64,000 nucleotides of DNA from Ascaphus truei (lineage: Eukaryota > Chordata > Amphibia > Anura > Ascaphidae), in NCBI GenBank assembly GCA_036426205.1, contig WSYH01000855.1, positions 1 to 64,000 on the forward strand, written 5' to 3'. How positions within the stretch are numbered: the stretch's first letter is position 1; the number at the start of each line of letters is the position of its first letter. Below, one piece after another: positions 46,280-58,940 of this stretch. The position numbers and the translations under genes were made by a program. Below the pieces are notes generated by a model that searched no databases, was not told the origin of the DNA, and worked only from the letters and a program-made list of their open reading frames with translations.

Positions 46280-47183
46280 ATTGATCGCTAGCAGCAAACA
46301 TCAGGCAACCACTCTAACATGTTTCGTCCAGGCTATGGACTTTTTCAAAGTTTTAATACAACAAAAATATCCTCTGTTGCAAAAGAATTAACAGGAATAT
46401 CAGTGTTTTTTAAGAACGGAGGTAGGTGAGACCTGCGGAAGAAACCTGGGAGAATCACGTTTTGTGTGAGAGAAAATATAAACAGCCTTCCATCTGGATA
46501 AAAAGAGGATCAATTACAGTATAAGCTAGGAATGAGGGAAGGTAGACAGATGCAACCAAAAAAAAGAGCCCACCCCAACAGGTAAGCACGGGAGGCATAT
46601 TTAATTTATCTACAAAAGAGTTTTCTTTAGATCAGAAAAACGTGCTATTGTAAATAAAGGCCTTACTTTTGCCTCGGCGCAAAACGGTTTAAAACTGTTT
46701 ATTGATCTGAACAAATATACGAGACATCTTACTTTAAAAAGGCACTTCACAAGATATGACAGAAGAAGGAATACCTCCCTGCTAACCCATAGTGCACATG
46801 ATGTTTATCGTAGTTCGGATAGCCCACAAAATCCACTTAAATCAACATATTATTTGATTAAATGCATTTCATAAGTTGGTACTCAAAGATTTTCAGGCTC
46901 TATGTTCTGAAACAGTTTATGTGAAACCGAATTTAACTAAAATGAAAAAAGATGCCTTGAGAGAACTAATAGAGGATAAGAATTTGGCCATTAAACAGGC
47001 CGACAAAGGCATAGTCGTGGTGCAAAGTAAAAGTGACTATGTTGAAAAATCGAAATATAATCTTAATATGAGTTTGTGTTGATCAGTTCACACCGAATTC
47101 CAATCTTCTACCACCTACCAAAGGTCCATACTTGTTTAAAAAATCCCCCAGGAAGACCTACAGTATAATTTCTGTAATGAACT
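46280..47183 (+). pseudogene. Penelope-like element, 5' region and reverse transcriptase N-terminal part, block B2
   Basis: It has the best-preserved frame of the three copies: 46,876-47,082 reads NLTKMKKDALRELIEDKNLA followed by IKQADKGIVVVQSKSDYVE. This is the (K)KAL-x-EL-x-x-N...I-x-ADKGG...V block in front of the Penelope reverse transcriptase. NPPGRPTVS-like text follows and is cut at 47,184 by the hAT target CTCTAACA. Confidence 0.75.
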
Positions 47184-47191
47184 CTCTAACA

Positions 47192-47505
47192 CAGCGTTTC
47201 CCAAATGGTGGGTCGCGACCCGGCACCGGGCCACGGCACCAAAATTGCCGGGTCGCAGTGAGGCTGGCCGCGCGGTGTCTCCCCCCCGCTTGAGTTAAAA
47301 AAAATAGCAGCGATTCCCCCCGCGGTCTCGCGCGCATGCGCAGGGCAAGCAGGGACCGCTCCCTTCCTCCCCCCCGCTCCCAACGTGGGACGGAGGAGGA
47401 AGTACCAGCTCCTCTGCGGCCTGCTTCCTCCCGCGACCCGCTTCCAGAGCTCACCTCCCGTGGCACCCCCCCCCCCCCCCCCCCCCCCCCCCCGTGTGTG
47501 TGTGT
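47192..47505. mobile_element. hAT element left part, block B2 (truncated in a C-run)
   Basis: It starts CAGCGTTTCCCAAA directly after CTCTAACA (47,184-47,191). It breaks off in a run of about 34 C followed by a short GT run, and single-copy sequence begins at about 47,510. A collapse of the minisatellite in the assembly is possible. Confidence 0.7.
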
Positions 47506-47509
47506 GCAC

Positions 47510-48000
47510 AACATCAAGTACTGTAGCTGTGAAAAGGATGACTAACCAGAAAATAATGGGAATATCAATAATAATTACTTATTGTTGCTTTAATGAAAAA
47601 TAAGTTATGTGACAGTGAGACACAGCAACAACAACAAAATCACTGACACTGTCAGCATTTACTGTAATTAATATAAAAACATAGTGCACCTGGGAAAAGG
47701 GGTAGTGGTCTAGGATCTGAAGACCAGAAGCTCTAGGGATTTTTCTGCTCTCCTGTAAACTGTGGTGCTTTTTATTGCAATTTTAATGAAATGTTTGGAT
47801 GACCAATAACTAGGTCTGTCTGTGTGCTAGTCCAGACTTCATATGTTATAGGAAATGTGATGCATTTCTCATAATAAATCCTTCATTGGTGCTACTGTTA
47901 GGTACATTTGATTCACACATTTAGTAAGTATGTATGTCATAAGCATCTATACATATAGTAAGTATGCTATTAATCCTGCAAGTTGTCTAAATACTGTAGC
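47510..48000. other. single-copy spacer, nothing recognised
   Basis: AT-rich sequence not repeated elsewhere in the window. No exon, tRNA or MITE could be supported. Confidence 0.6.
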
Positions 48001-48001
48001 T

Positions 48002-48709
48002 CAGCGTTTCCCAAATGGTGGGTCGCGACCCGGCACCGGGCCACGGCACCAAAATTGCCGGGTCGCAGCGAGTCTGGCCGCGCGGTGTCTCTTCCCAGCC
48101 CCCGCTCGAGTTAAAAAAAAAATAGCAGCGATTCCCCCCGCGGTCCCGCGCGCATGCGCAGGGCAAGCAGGGACTGCTCCCTTCCTCCCCCCCGCTCCAA
48201 ACGTGGGACGGAGGAGGAAGTACCAGCTCCTCTGCGGCCTGCTTCCTCCCGCGACCCGCTTCCAGAGCTCACCTCCCGTGGCACCCCCTCCCGAGCCCAC
48301 CTCCCGGGGCACCCCCTCCCGAGCCCACCTCCCGGGGCACCCCCTCCCGAGCCCACCTCCCGGGGCACCCCCTCCCGAGCCCACCTCCCGTGCCACCCCC
48401 TCCCGAGCCAACCTCCCGTGCCCCCAAGCCCACCTCCCGTGCCCCCAAGCCCACCTCCCGTCCCGGGCAGCAGGGGATATCGGGGGCAGCAGGGGAAAGC
48501 GTCCGGCCTCAAGGTAAGTCACCCCACCCACCCAGTCACTGTCACCCACCCAGTCACTGTCGCCCACCCGGTCACTGTCACCCACCCACACTGTCACCCA
48601 CCCACACTGTCACCCACCCACACTGTCACCCACCCACACTGTCACCCACCCACACTGTCACCCACCCAGTCACTGTCACCCACCCACCCAGTCATTGTCA
48701 CTTTTAGTC
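48002..48709. mobile_element. hAT element, independent copy B3 (right-truncated)
   Basis: It starts CAGCGTTTCCCAAA after TACTGTAGCT, a flank unlike the Penelope target of the other copies. Four regular 28-bp units (48,282-48,395) and the CACCCA-CACTGT minisatellite follow. It ends at about 48,709, where block A2 starts, without a right terminal repeat. Confidence 0.75.
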
Positions 48710-48728
48710 GGATATGTATCACTCAACG

Positions 48729-51120
48729 TGCTGACAGGCGCATGCGCGAGCTGCCGTTTGTCTATTGTGCGATATGTCCATACTCGCGATGGTACTTAAA
48801 GTGAGTTGTCCTTTAACCGGGGTATACCGTATATCACATTCATAGTAAAAACGGTGTTATTCCATCCTGAAGGAGTATGGGATAGCAGATCGCAGTGAAA
48901 CCACCTTGCAATCCAACATACATTTATTTTATCTTAAAACATTTCTAGTATGTGCAGTTTTGGAAATGGACAAAAGGCACCTGTCAAGACTGGTCAGACT
49001 AGAAAGTAAGGAATTAGGGACGACGATTCTATGTGCCCATTTTTGTCCCAATTCACCATTAAAGTCAATGCGGTTTACCCTTTGCGGTCGCATTAATTTT
49101 CACTAAGTGCGCCAGCAGCTCTAATATTCTAATTCGCACACACACACGACGCACACACTCTCACCCGGACCCCTCGTCAGCGCTGGGGCATTGTGGGATG
49201 GCATCGGGGACTATCGGTGCCATCGGGGCACGGTGCTGGGGGGGAGGGATCAGTGCGGCTGTTGGGAAGAGTGAAGGGGAAAAAGCCTGAGATGTACTGT
49301 TGGCTGCGGGGGACGTGTTGCGGCTGCCGACGCCTCACTGCACCTCTTCCCCACCCGCCTCCCTCATCCATATCCGACATTGGACCGCAAGCGAAAAAAT
49401 ATTTTGTCTCTATTGGCCGACATATTCGACATCTCCGCAAAGGGTTAATACACTGAGATACAACAATTACACTAACCTTACACTACTTGGTCAGGTTAAT
49501 GCATTGCTGCCCTGGCAGTTAGGGTGTATTGGAGAAAATAATCTCCAAATCTGGATTTGAAATCACGTCGACACTCATTGAAGTCTATAGGTCACATGGT
49601 GATAAAAATCCGTAATTGGACCCAAATCAGGGAGAATCCAGTTGGCCTCTTTACTATTGTTATTTTGGCCAACCTTGTAAAAGTCGGGCTCACATACAAA
49701 TAAAGTTTCCTTAGGGGATTCAATCTAATCAGTACCTTTAAAATTTGGACACATTCCTTTACAAACATCATTTGCTCCTATTGATCGTTAGGATCCCATT
49801 TCAAAAGTAATAACCACGACAGATGAGTGCATAATTTGCTCATTGACTTCAGTAGGCATGTTCTTTCCAAGTCTGTATCATCAACCCAATAACACCTCGT
49901 TTGAATCTTTCACTTCAACCTTCGAAGTAGAGTGTAACTTAGGAGAAAATCAATAGCCTGTGAGCAGTACTGCAACACTTCCTTAGCACAGCAGAGGTTC
50001 CCAGCAAAGAAGCACTGCTCCAATGCAAAGTGCTGGCATTCTCCCCCAGAAAGATCCATGGCCCCCCCCCCCCCCGGCTCACCCTTCAGACATATCAATA
50101 GTCACATCCCATAAAGTTCCATGAACCAGTGACAAAGCGATTTGCAAGGCGGGGTCTGATGTGGATTATGGTCTCCCATAAATGCATGGGACACTATCAA
50201 TATAAAAAAAGCCATACGCGAATCCTACACACGGCCATCAACCCCAAGTGTCATACACCATTGTTCTGTTAAACCTGTAGCTCAGTTCACTGTGCCACTT
50301 AGTAAAGCAAACAACATGCAAGGGGGGTGGGGAGGGGGGTTAAATCAATCACATCAGCACCGCTACTTACCAGTGAGGTTGTGCACTGAGATGGGTCACA
50401 TGCCCCCCTGCTAGTGATATAAGAGCCTCCCTCCAGGCTGGGTGGTTCTTGGCTCTCAGATCATGAAGTGTCTGCGTCAGTAACTCACTGTAACAGTGTT
50501 TCTTTGCAGTGCCTTTACTGTTAGGCTCGCCATGCCTCTCCTTTCACTTTCCAGGGCGCTCCTGAACGTGTCTGGGCAGCCTCCTCCTCTCTCCCTGCAG
50601 TCACCCTGGGAGATGCACCAACCCGCCTCTTACTACTCCCCCTCTTTTCGCCTCTTCTCACTGATCAGTGTGGTTAGGCTGTCTGACCCTTAAACAAAAA
50701 ATGAGGCCAGATCTGCATTTCTGGGGGGGGTTGTGGGGGTAGATCCGGACTGTCCTCTGACTCACACACTCCACTTACAAACCAGAGCTTATCCTTGCCA
50801 CTGGCTGATCAGAAAGGCAGCTAACAAGATCAGTGCACAGTACTCCTCCACATGCCCTTTTCACATACTATATACATACCATACCATTTAAGTTATGGTG
50901 GGTGAAAAAGAGGCCATTAGCATATAGCCAATAAGAATATTACTTGTGAGCACATTCACATGTTCTTGGACATGCAGCGAGCATTAGTTTATAAGGGTTC
51001 CATGTAAAAATGGATTTCAGTAAAAGGTGACAACTGTGCTCATTTGCATGCTTTTTCCCAGAATCCTTTGCTACGTGAGCACTGTATGCTAGGGATAATG
51101 GTTGAAGCAGGGATGCAGAC
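48729..51120. repeat. duplication block A, copy 2
   Basis: It repeats 35,046-37,430 in the same order, starting inside the Tigger-like MITE, so the left breakpoint is internal to that element. Dozens of one-base differences are spread along it. The 3-N gap of copy 1 is absent. Confidence 0.85.
49078..49444. mobile_element. piggyBac-like MITE, copy in block A2
   Basis: It corresponds to 35,400-35,755. The left TTAA reads TTTA and the terminal repeats carry small changes. Confidence 0.75.
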
Positions 51121-51179
51121 CTGTCTAGACGTGAATGTGCTCACAAGTGTTAATATATATTATATATATATATATATAT

Positions 51180-51700
51180 ATAATATAATATGGAAATATA
51201 ACTGTATGCTCTCTGTCATTATGCGCAGGCAGGTCCGATCAACCCTGCCTTTCCCCACTTATCACCCAGCATACAACACTTCCCACGGCAGCAGGGATTC
51301 TGGGAAATGACTCAAATGAGCACACAGTGTCACTTTTTGCCTCAATAACCTTTTTAACATGGTTCCTATAGGCTTAAGCTTGTCTGCATGGTCACGTCTT
51401 TGAGCACAGCCAGGTTAAGGTGCATCCCCAGAAAACCACCCACGACAGCTGTTTCGACCTTGATGGGTCTCATCATGTGTGGGGGTTCATTTTACTGGGA
51501 ATGGCAAGAGAGGCTATGGGAATGGCTAAACCATAAATACGGAGTTAAGTTATGGTGAGTAAAAAAGTGCCAAAACCCTCCACAGGAAAGCAAATATGCA
51601 AATATACCTGTATGCTCATCCATGTCTCAGGCAGGTCTACAACCCCCGCCTTTCCCATTATCACCCCACATAACGCACTTCCACTGCAGCATATATATAT
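51180..51700 (+). mobile_element. Penelope pseudo-LTR repeat, block B4
   Basis: It has the same chain of motifs as 37,503-38,020, with one-base indels throughout. A head-to-head partner lies just to its left (about 50,940-51,140). Confidence 0.75.
51431..51492 (-). ncRNA. hammerhead ribozyme, block B4 copy (core damaged)
   Basis: GAAAC, stem II and stem III are intact, but an extra A separates C3 from TGATGA and one base is lost at the cleavage-site side of stem I. Both differences from the 44.9-kb copy are one-base indels. Confidence 0.65.
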
Positions 51701-51733
51701 ATATATTTTTTTAATATTTTTTTTTACTCTATG

Positions 51734-52054
51734 CAGAGGTGCACAAACTTCTTTTGCTGTGCCCGCCCGCATCCACTCCCCCGGTGACTCGCACCCCCTT
51801 ACCTTCCTGTTGGTGTCAGTGGGTCATGTGACGTGATGCATTGCCAAGGCGACGGGCCTAAACGCGGTTCATGTGACGTCACCATTTGACGCCGCTTTGC
51901 CACGTCAAAGCCGGCTGAATCTTGGTAAGTTCAGTTGCAGAGGCCGCACACGATCCCAGTCCATTTATTTAAATCCTGGGGAAAAGCACGGGCCTCTGCA
52001 ACCATCCGAGCCCCCCCCAAGAAAAATCCTGTCCCCCCAGTTTGCGCACCTCTG
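51734..52054. mobile_element. hAT-like MITE, block B4
   Basis: It corresponds to 45,189-45,514, with the same ends and the same place within the Penelope region. Confidence 0.75.
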
Positions 52055-52799
52055 CTTTAATGCATCATTTTTATGACAAAAATTATGGGACATTGTGGGA
52101 CCCTTTTTTGGTGTGTAAAACATGCAACCTCCTCGGTGATTTGTATGTGTGGATGACCACCGGCGTGCTTTGGTCTCAGCCGATTGGTCCTATTCCCGAG
52201 TTCGGAGAACTTTCATTATAACGAACCATAGAGTTTTACAACTAGATATAATGGTCTTTCAACACTCAATATGATAACAGAATGGTGTTATGACAACACA
52301 AAAAGACATGTGAATGAGCCAGATAGACACTATGGTTAGGTGAGAACTAGGATTGGGACTACCCCAGTGGATAATAGTTTTTAAGAGAATATGGAATTAG
52401 CCGCATATAACCGAGCTGCTAACAGGTGTGCACACACTTTATGGCAACTTGATTGAAGAGAGACCCCGCAACTGATTATGAACAATAAGCCTCTCCGGTA
52501 TTGAAAACGAGGAGTTGGTAAATAATTAAGCCGGATATGAGGTCGGGGGACCACCTCCCTAAGGGGCGCCCCCAAGTAAATCCAGCCCGGCACTAACCGC
52601 CTCAATAATCTCCCTGAAATACCGCGTGGAGGTTAGGAGTACTCACGAAAAAGCCGTCCCTGTTGGTGCAGGGAATTCTGCAGCGGCTTCCTCCTCTGGT
52701 GTAGCTGGCGTCACTGCTCACTCCGGAAATGATGACACAGAAGAAGGGGGTAGATGGTCCGTGGTTCACAGCAACTTCAGCAGCCAACGCATGGATGTT

Positions 52800-53689
52800 C
52801 TAAAAAACTTAATTGATCGCTAGCAGCAAACATCAGGCAACCACTCCTAACTGTTTCGTCCAGGCTATGGACTTTTTCAACAGTTTTAATACCAACAAAA
52901 ATTCCTCTGTTGCAAAGAATTAACAGGAATAGTCAGTGTTTTTTAGACGGTCGGTAGGTGAGACCTGCGGAAGAAACCCTGGGAGAATCACGTTTTGTGT
53001 GAGGAAAATATAACAGCCTTCCATCTGGATAAAAAGAGGATCAATTACAGTATAGCTAGGGAAGAGGGAAGGTAACAGGATGCAACCAAAAAAAAGAGCC
53101 CACCCCAACAGGTGCACGGGAGGCATATTTAATTTATCTACAAAAGAGTTTTCTTTAGATCAGAAAAACGTGCTATTGTAATAAAGGCCTTACTTTTGCC
53201 TCGGCGGCAAAACGGTTTAAACTGTTTATTGATCTGAACAAATATCCGAGCATCTTACTTTAAAAGGACTTCACAAATATGACGAGAAGGATACCTCCCT
53301 GCTAACCCATGTGCACATGATGTTTATCGTAGTTCGGATAGCCCACAAAATCCACTAAATCAACATATTATTTGATTAAATCATTTCATAAGTTGTTACT
53401 CAAAGATTTCAGGCTCTATTTCTGAACAGTTTATGTAAACGAATTTAACTAAAATGAAAAAAGATGCCTTGTAGAACTAAGAGGATAAGAATTGGCCATT
53501 AAACAGCCGACAAAGGCATAGTCGTGGTGCAAAGTAAAAGTGACTATGTTGAAAATCGAAATAAATCTTTATATGAGTTTGTGTTGATCAGTTCACCCGA
53601 ATTCCAATCTTCTACCCACCTACCAAAGGTCCATACTTGTTTAAAAAATCCCCAGGAAGACCTACAGTATAATTTCTGTTAATGAACTC
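52800..53689 (+). pseudogene. Penelope-like element, 5' region and reverse transcriptase N-terminal part, block B4
   Basis: It matches 46,280-47,183 but is broken by many one-base indels. It ends at CTCTAACA before the hAT element. Confidence 0.65.
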
Positions 53690-56600
53690 TCTAACACCAG
53701 CGTTTCCAAATGGTGGTTCGCGACCCGGCACGGGCCACGGCACCAAAATTGCCGGGTCGCAGTGAGGCTGGCCGCGCGTTCTCCCCCCTCTTGAGTTAAA
53801 AAAAATAGCAGCGTCCCCCCGCGGTCTCGCGCGCATGCGCAGGGCAAGCGGACCGCTCCCTTCCTCCCCCCGCTCCCAACGTGGGACGGAGGAGGAAGTA
53901 CCAGCTCCTCTGCGGCCTGCTTCCTCCCGCGACCCGCTTCCAGAGCTCCCTCCCGTGGCCCCCCCCCCCGAGCTCACCTCCCGGGGCACCCCCCCCGAGC
54001 CACACCTCCCGGGCACCCCCCAACCCACCTCCCGGGGCAGCCCCTCCCCGAGCCCACCTCCCGGGGCACCCCCTCCCGAGCCCACCTCCCGGGCACCCCC
54101 TCCAGATCCCCCTCCCGGGCACGCCCCTCCCGGCCCACCTCCCGTGCCACCCTCTCCGAGCTCACCTCCCGTGGCACCCCTCCCGGCCCCCTCCCGTGCT
54201 CCCAAGCCCACCTCCTTGCCCCCAAGCCCACCTCCCGTCCCGGGCAGCAGGGGATATCGGGGCAGCAGGGAAAGCGTCAGGCGGCATAAGCACCGTCACG
54301 TCACCCACCCACCCAGTCACTGTCCCCCACCCACCCAGTCCTGTCACCACCCACCCAGTCACTGTCACCCACCCACCCAGTCACTGTCACCCACCCTCAC
54401 TCACCCACACCTCACTGTCATCCACCACCACCCAGTCACTGTCACCCACCCACCCAGTCACTGTCAAAGTCAACTGTCAACCCACCCTTCACTGTCACCT
54501 CACCCACCCCTCACTGTCACCCACCCACCCGTACCCCCCCTCCCACCCACCCAGTCCCCCCCCTCCCACCCACCCAGTCCCCCCCCCTCCACCCACCCAG
54601 TCCCTGCCCCCCCCTCCAGTCACTCACATCCGTCATTGCCTGTAATTACTGTTTGTGTCTGTGCGTATAGGGGAGAGCGAGTGTGTGTGTGTGTATCAGG
54701 GGCTGTGTGTGTGTATCTGTATCAGTGTCTGTGTGTGTGATCGAGTGTGTGTGTTCAGTGGCTTTGTGGTGGTGTGGGTGTGTGTGGTGTACTTATCAGT
54801 GGTCTGTGTGTGTGTGTGTGTGTATATATCAGTGTGTGTGTTTGTGTGTGTGTGTGTGTGTATCAGTATCAGTGTGTGTGTGTGTGTGTGTGTATCAGTG
54901 TCTGTGTATCAGTGTGTGTGTATCAGTGTGTGTGTATCAGTGTCTGTGTGTGTGTAGCAGTGTCTATGTGTGTGTGTGTGTAGCACTGTCTCTGTGTGGC
55001 TGCGTGTGTGTTTATCATTGGCTGTGTGTGTATCAGTGTGTGTGTGTGTGTGTAGCAGTGTCTCTGTGTGGCTGCGTGTGTGTTTATCAGTGGCTGTGTG
55101 TGTGGGACAGGTGTGGTGTGTATGTGTGTCCATGGCTGCCCCACCCACCCCAGACACTGTACCACCCACCCCCGTCATGTCCCCCACCCAACCAGTACTA
55201 CTGTCACCAGCACTTCACCCAACACCAGTCACGTCACCACCAGTCACTGCAACCACCCAGTCACTGTCACCCACCCAGTCACTGTCACCACCCCATCATG
55301 TCACCCACCCACCCACACTGTCACCCACACACCCGTCACTGTCACCCCCCACCCAGTCACTGTCAATCACTGCACCCACCCACCCACACTGTCTCAAGTC
55401 ACTCAACCAGCACTGTCACCCACCCAGTCACTGTCACCCAACCAGGTCCTGTCAAAGTCAGGTCACCCACCCGTCACTGTCACCAACCCACCGCTCCACA
55501 CCACCACCAAGGTCCTGACCTCCCACCCAAGTGTCCCATGCCCCCTCCCAACCCGTTACCCACACTCAGTCCCCCCTCCCCACCGTCCCAGTTCCCCCTC
55601 ACCCACCGTCCAGTCACCCCCTCCCCCTCCAACAGCCAGTTCCCATCCCACCGTCCCACGTTCCCCCTTAGCCCCAAACCCACCCAGTCCCTCCTCCCAC
55701 CCCCCCACAGTCCCCCCTCCTCCACCCACCCAGTCCAGTCCCCCACCAGTCCCTGGTCCCCCTCCCCCCAAGTTCTCCCGCCACCACCGTACCCCCCCCC
55801 CACAACCACTCAGTCCCTGCCCCCCCCTCCAGTCACTCACTCCGTCATTGCCTGTAACTTCACGTTTGTGTCTGTGTCGTTAGGGGAGAAGCGAGGTGTG
55901 GTGTGTTAGCTGTGTGTGTGTATCGTATAGCGTGGCTGTGTGTAGTCTGTATGTCGTGTGTGTATCCAGTGGCTTGATCGCTGTGTGTGTGTGTGTGTGT
56001 GGTATGCTGATTCTGTCTGTGTGGTGTGTGTTTGTAGTATATAGATCCAGTGTGTGTGTCGGGTGTGAGTTCAGTGTTCGTATCTGTAGTGATGTGTTGT
56101 GTTGTGATCAGTGTGTCTGTGTATCCAGTGTGTGTGTATCATTGTGTGTGATCAGGTCTGGTTGTGATAGTCGTTTGTGTGTATCGTGTGTTGTGCACTG
56201 TCAGGTGCTCGTGTGTGTATCATTCGGCTAGAGGTGTATCAGTGTGTACAACGTACTTGGGTATCAGTTGTGTGCTGTATCAGTGTGTGTGTATCAGCAT
56301 GTCCAGCTGTATAAGTGCGTGTGATAAGTGATGTGTGTATCAGTGTGTGTGATCAGTGCTGTTGTGTATCAGTGTTGTGTATCAGTGTTGTGTATCAGAG
56401 TTTGTCTGATGTATCCGTGTACTGTGTATCGTTGTTCTGTGCTATGTATCAGTGTGTGTGTGGGGGTTGGTAGCAGTGTCGCTTGTGTGTGTGTGTAGCG
56501 TGTCTCTGTGGGTGGGTGTAGCAGTGTCTCTGGTGGTGTGAGATAGACAGTAGTCGTCCGTGGTGTGGTATCAGGATTGTGTGTATGTTAGCGTGTAAGT

Positions 56601-56709
56601 GTGGATGCGTGGTGTGTGTCTAGTGGCTGAGTTTTGTGTCAGCGGCTGCGTGGGTGTCATCAGTCGGCCGTGTGTGCGGGATCAGGGCTGCGCTCGTGTG
56701 TCGTTATTC

Positions 56710-57900
56710 CAGAGAGTGGACATTCAGTACAAAAAAATATACTATAAGTGAAACCAACAGGCCAGAGTATTACGTTTCTTGGGCTTGAACACTACTGTAG
56801 GCAGTTTGAAAGTTTGAAAAACTATGGTCACATTTAAGGAGAGCATCACTTTTCTTAATGAATTGTTTTGTAAAAATGTGTTTGTTCGTTCAAATATTAT
56901 AATACAAAAGACGTCAAGACTGATACCAGATTAAAGATCTTAATTTATATTGTCCTAAAAATTGTTCCTGGAATATAGCCAATCGGGCTGTATTCAGGCA
57001 AATCTGGTTGACTTCAATGGGCAATCTGGCTGCTTCGGACAATAGTTTGGATACGACGGATAAGATTGCCAAGAAAGACTGTAGAACTATTGTATATTAG
57101 AATATTTTACTGAACAAACCACAAAGATGATACCTTTGCACACTTGCAAATTTCATTTATTTATTGAGCAAAAATGTACAAATCCACACTTGAAATAAAA
57201 ACTGCCATGTTTTAGGCACAGGTATTTTAATCTAAAAACAAATATGTTAACAGATCTATTGAAATTTTTTTCTTTTTTTTGATAGATTATTTTTTTTCCC
57301 CACCACCAACACTACACAGGCAATGATGCTGGATAATAAAAACACACCCACTGGGATAGAAGCAAACTTACGGAAAGCACTACTTATTAAACATTGACTA
57401 AACGGTTAATATCCTGTTTTGCACTCATTAGCAGAACTATAAATAACGGCAGCTCCTGTTTGATTCCGTCAGGCGTGACCTGAGTGGTTATATCGGCAAG
57501 TATTAAACAACCCGCCTAATCTTTTTTTACTAAGGGGTCCTTGTTCTTTGTAAAGCAGGAGAAAAATAGAATAACTGCACTCTTATGTCATTTGTCAACG
57601 GGCCTAACAAAACCACAACAAAGAAGTAAGCACAGAAATTAGACAGTGGGGTATCTCACGGCATTCAGAACCTATCCTAGCATTATATGCTGGCTTTCTG
57701 TTTTAAGAGAAATATAGAAGAGAATAAAACAGACAGCTCTAGAGGTATACAGTATATTGTTAAAAAATATTAAATTAGCACATTCACCAGTGCAATACTA
57801 GTATATATATAGAATATAATATATATATATATTATTAATACAATATATATCATATAATGCTTCTATATAAATATAGATATAGATATAGGAATATAAAATA
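56710..57900. other. single-copy AT-rich insertion, nothing recognised
   Basis: AT-rich sequence with AATAAA-type signals but no supported exon. It is found only once in the window. Confidence 0.5.
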
Positions 57901-57924
57901 TATATAGATATCATATAGCAAATA

Positions 57925-58180
57925 TAGCGTGTGCTCATCTGCATGTCTTAGGCAGGTCTGCATACCCGCCTTCACCCATTATCACCCAGCATACAGTAGC
58001 ATCCACGTGAGAGGATTCGGGAAAATGCATTTGCAAATGAGCCCACAGTGTCACTTTTGCCCTCAAATAAACATTTACACATGGTTCCCTATAGCTTAAG
58101 CTTGCTGCATTGGTCCCAGCTTTGAGCACAGCAGGGTTAAGGGCCTTTTACCCAGAAAACCACCACAGACATTGATGGTC
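57925..58180 (+). mobile_element. Penelope pseudo-LTR repeat fragment
   Basis: TGCTCATCTGCATGTCTTAG, ATTATCACCCAGCATACAG and AGGGTTAAGG are recognisable. The hammerhead part is cut short: after CCACCACAGACA it jumps to TTGATGGTCTA, so stem III, the GAAA box and the core are missing. TA-rich tracts flank both sides. Confidence 0.65.
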
Positions 58181-58735
58181 TATTATATAATATATATATA
58201 TAAACTACTATATATATATTAATTAAACTACGTTATATACAATTTCTGAAATTTTGTATGGCGTGTCTGTTGTCCTGTGACCACATGCCAATGGAGATTG
58301 ATCCCGTGGCGCCCGCCCCCAACAACTCTCTTCATTGGCCCTGAGGCGGAGGACGGGCCAAAGGTCCCGCGAGCACACAAACATCACCACAGGCCTCGAG
58401 CGCACAGGGACACAGCGGTAGGGATCGAGCCAAACACGCATGCCGCCCAGCCCCACATGCCAGCTGGGGAGCTACGCCCCGCGACGGGTGTGTCAGTGGC
58501 TGCGTGTGTCAGTGGCTGCGTGTGTCAGTGGCTGTGTGTGTATCAGTGGCTGTGTGTGTGTGTATCAGTGGCTGCGTATGTGTGTATCAGTGGCTGTGTG
58601 TGTGTTTGTGCAGGCCCTATAGGCCAGTATAGGCGATAACATTTTTAGTGGGTCACGAAGGAGAAGTTCAAAAATAACCGGGTCACGGAAAAAAAAAGTT
58701 TGGGAAACCCTGCTCTAACATGTAATCTTTCCTAT

Positions 58736-58940
58736 TATGTACAGTAGATCTGCACCTTGTGGAATATGTCATCAATTTGAAGTCATACATACAGTACGAA
58801 GCACGATCTATTTTGCATTTCTTTGAAAATATTGAGTAGAAGGAAGGATTTTGCTGGGCCACAATTTGCGTGAAGTCTCTCTACACGTGTATACAGCACA
58901 AAAAAGGCATAGAAGTGGTAAAACATTTTTAGGGATTATT
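58736..58940 (+). pseudogene. Penelope-like reverse transcriptase, middle part, block C2
   Basis: It equals 41,707-41,935; AQKRHRSGKTFLG and VKHFLG-type readings occur in different frames. It follows the right end of the hAT element directly. Confidence 0.6.

Larger units (their letters stand above)
53698..58712. mobile_element. hAT element with expanded minisatellites and a later insertion, block B4/C2
   Basis: The left terminal repeat is at 53,698 and the right one ends at 58,712 (inverted CAGGGTTTCCCAAAC), with CTCTAACA at 58,713-58,720. The C-rich minisatellites occur twice (53,940-54,620 and 55,135-55,840), each followed by GT-rich repeats (54,660-55,110 and 55,860-56,700), so the array is duplicated compared with B1. 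Foreign sequence from 56,710 to about 58,490 lies before the right end. Confidence 0.65.
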
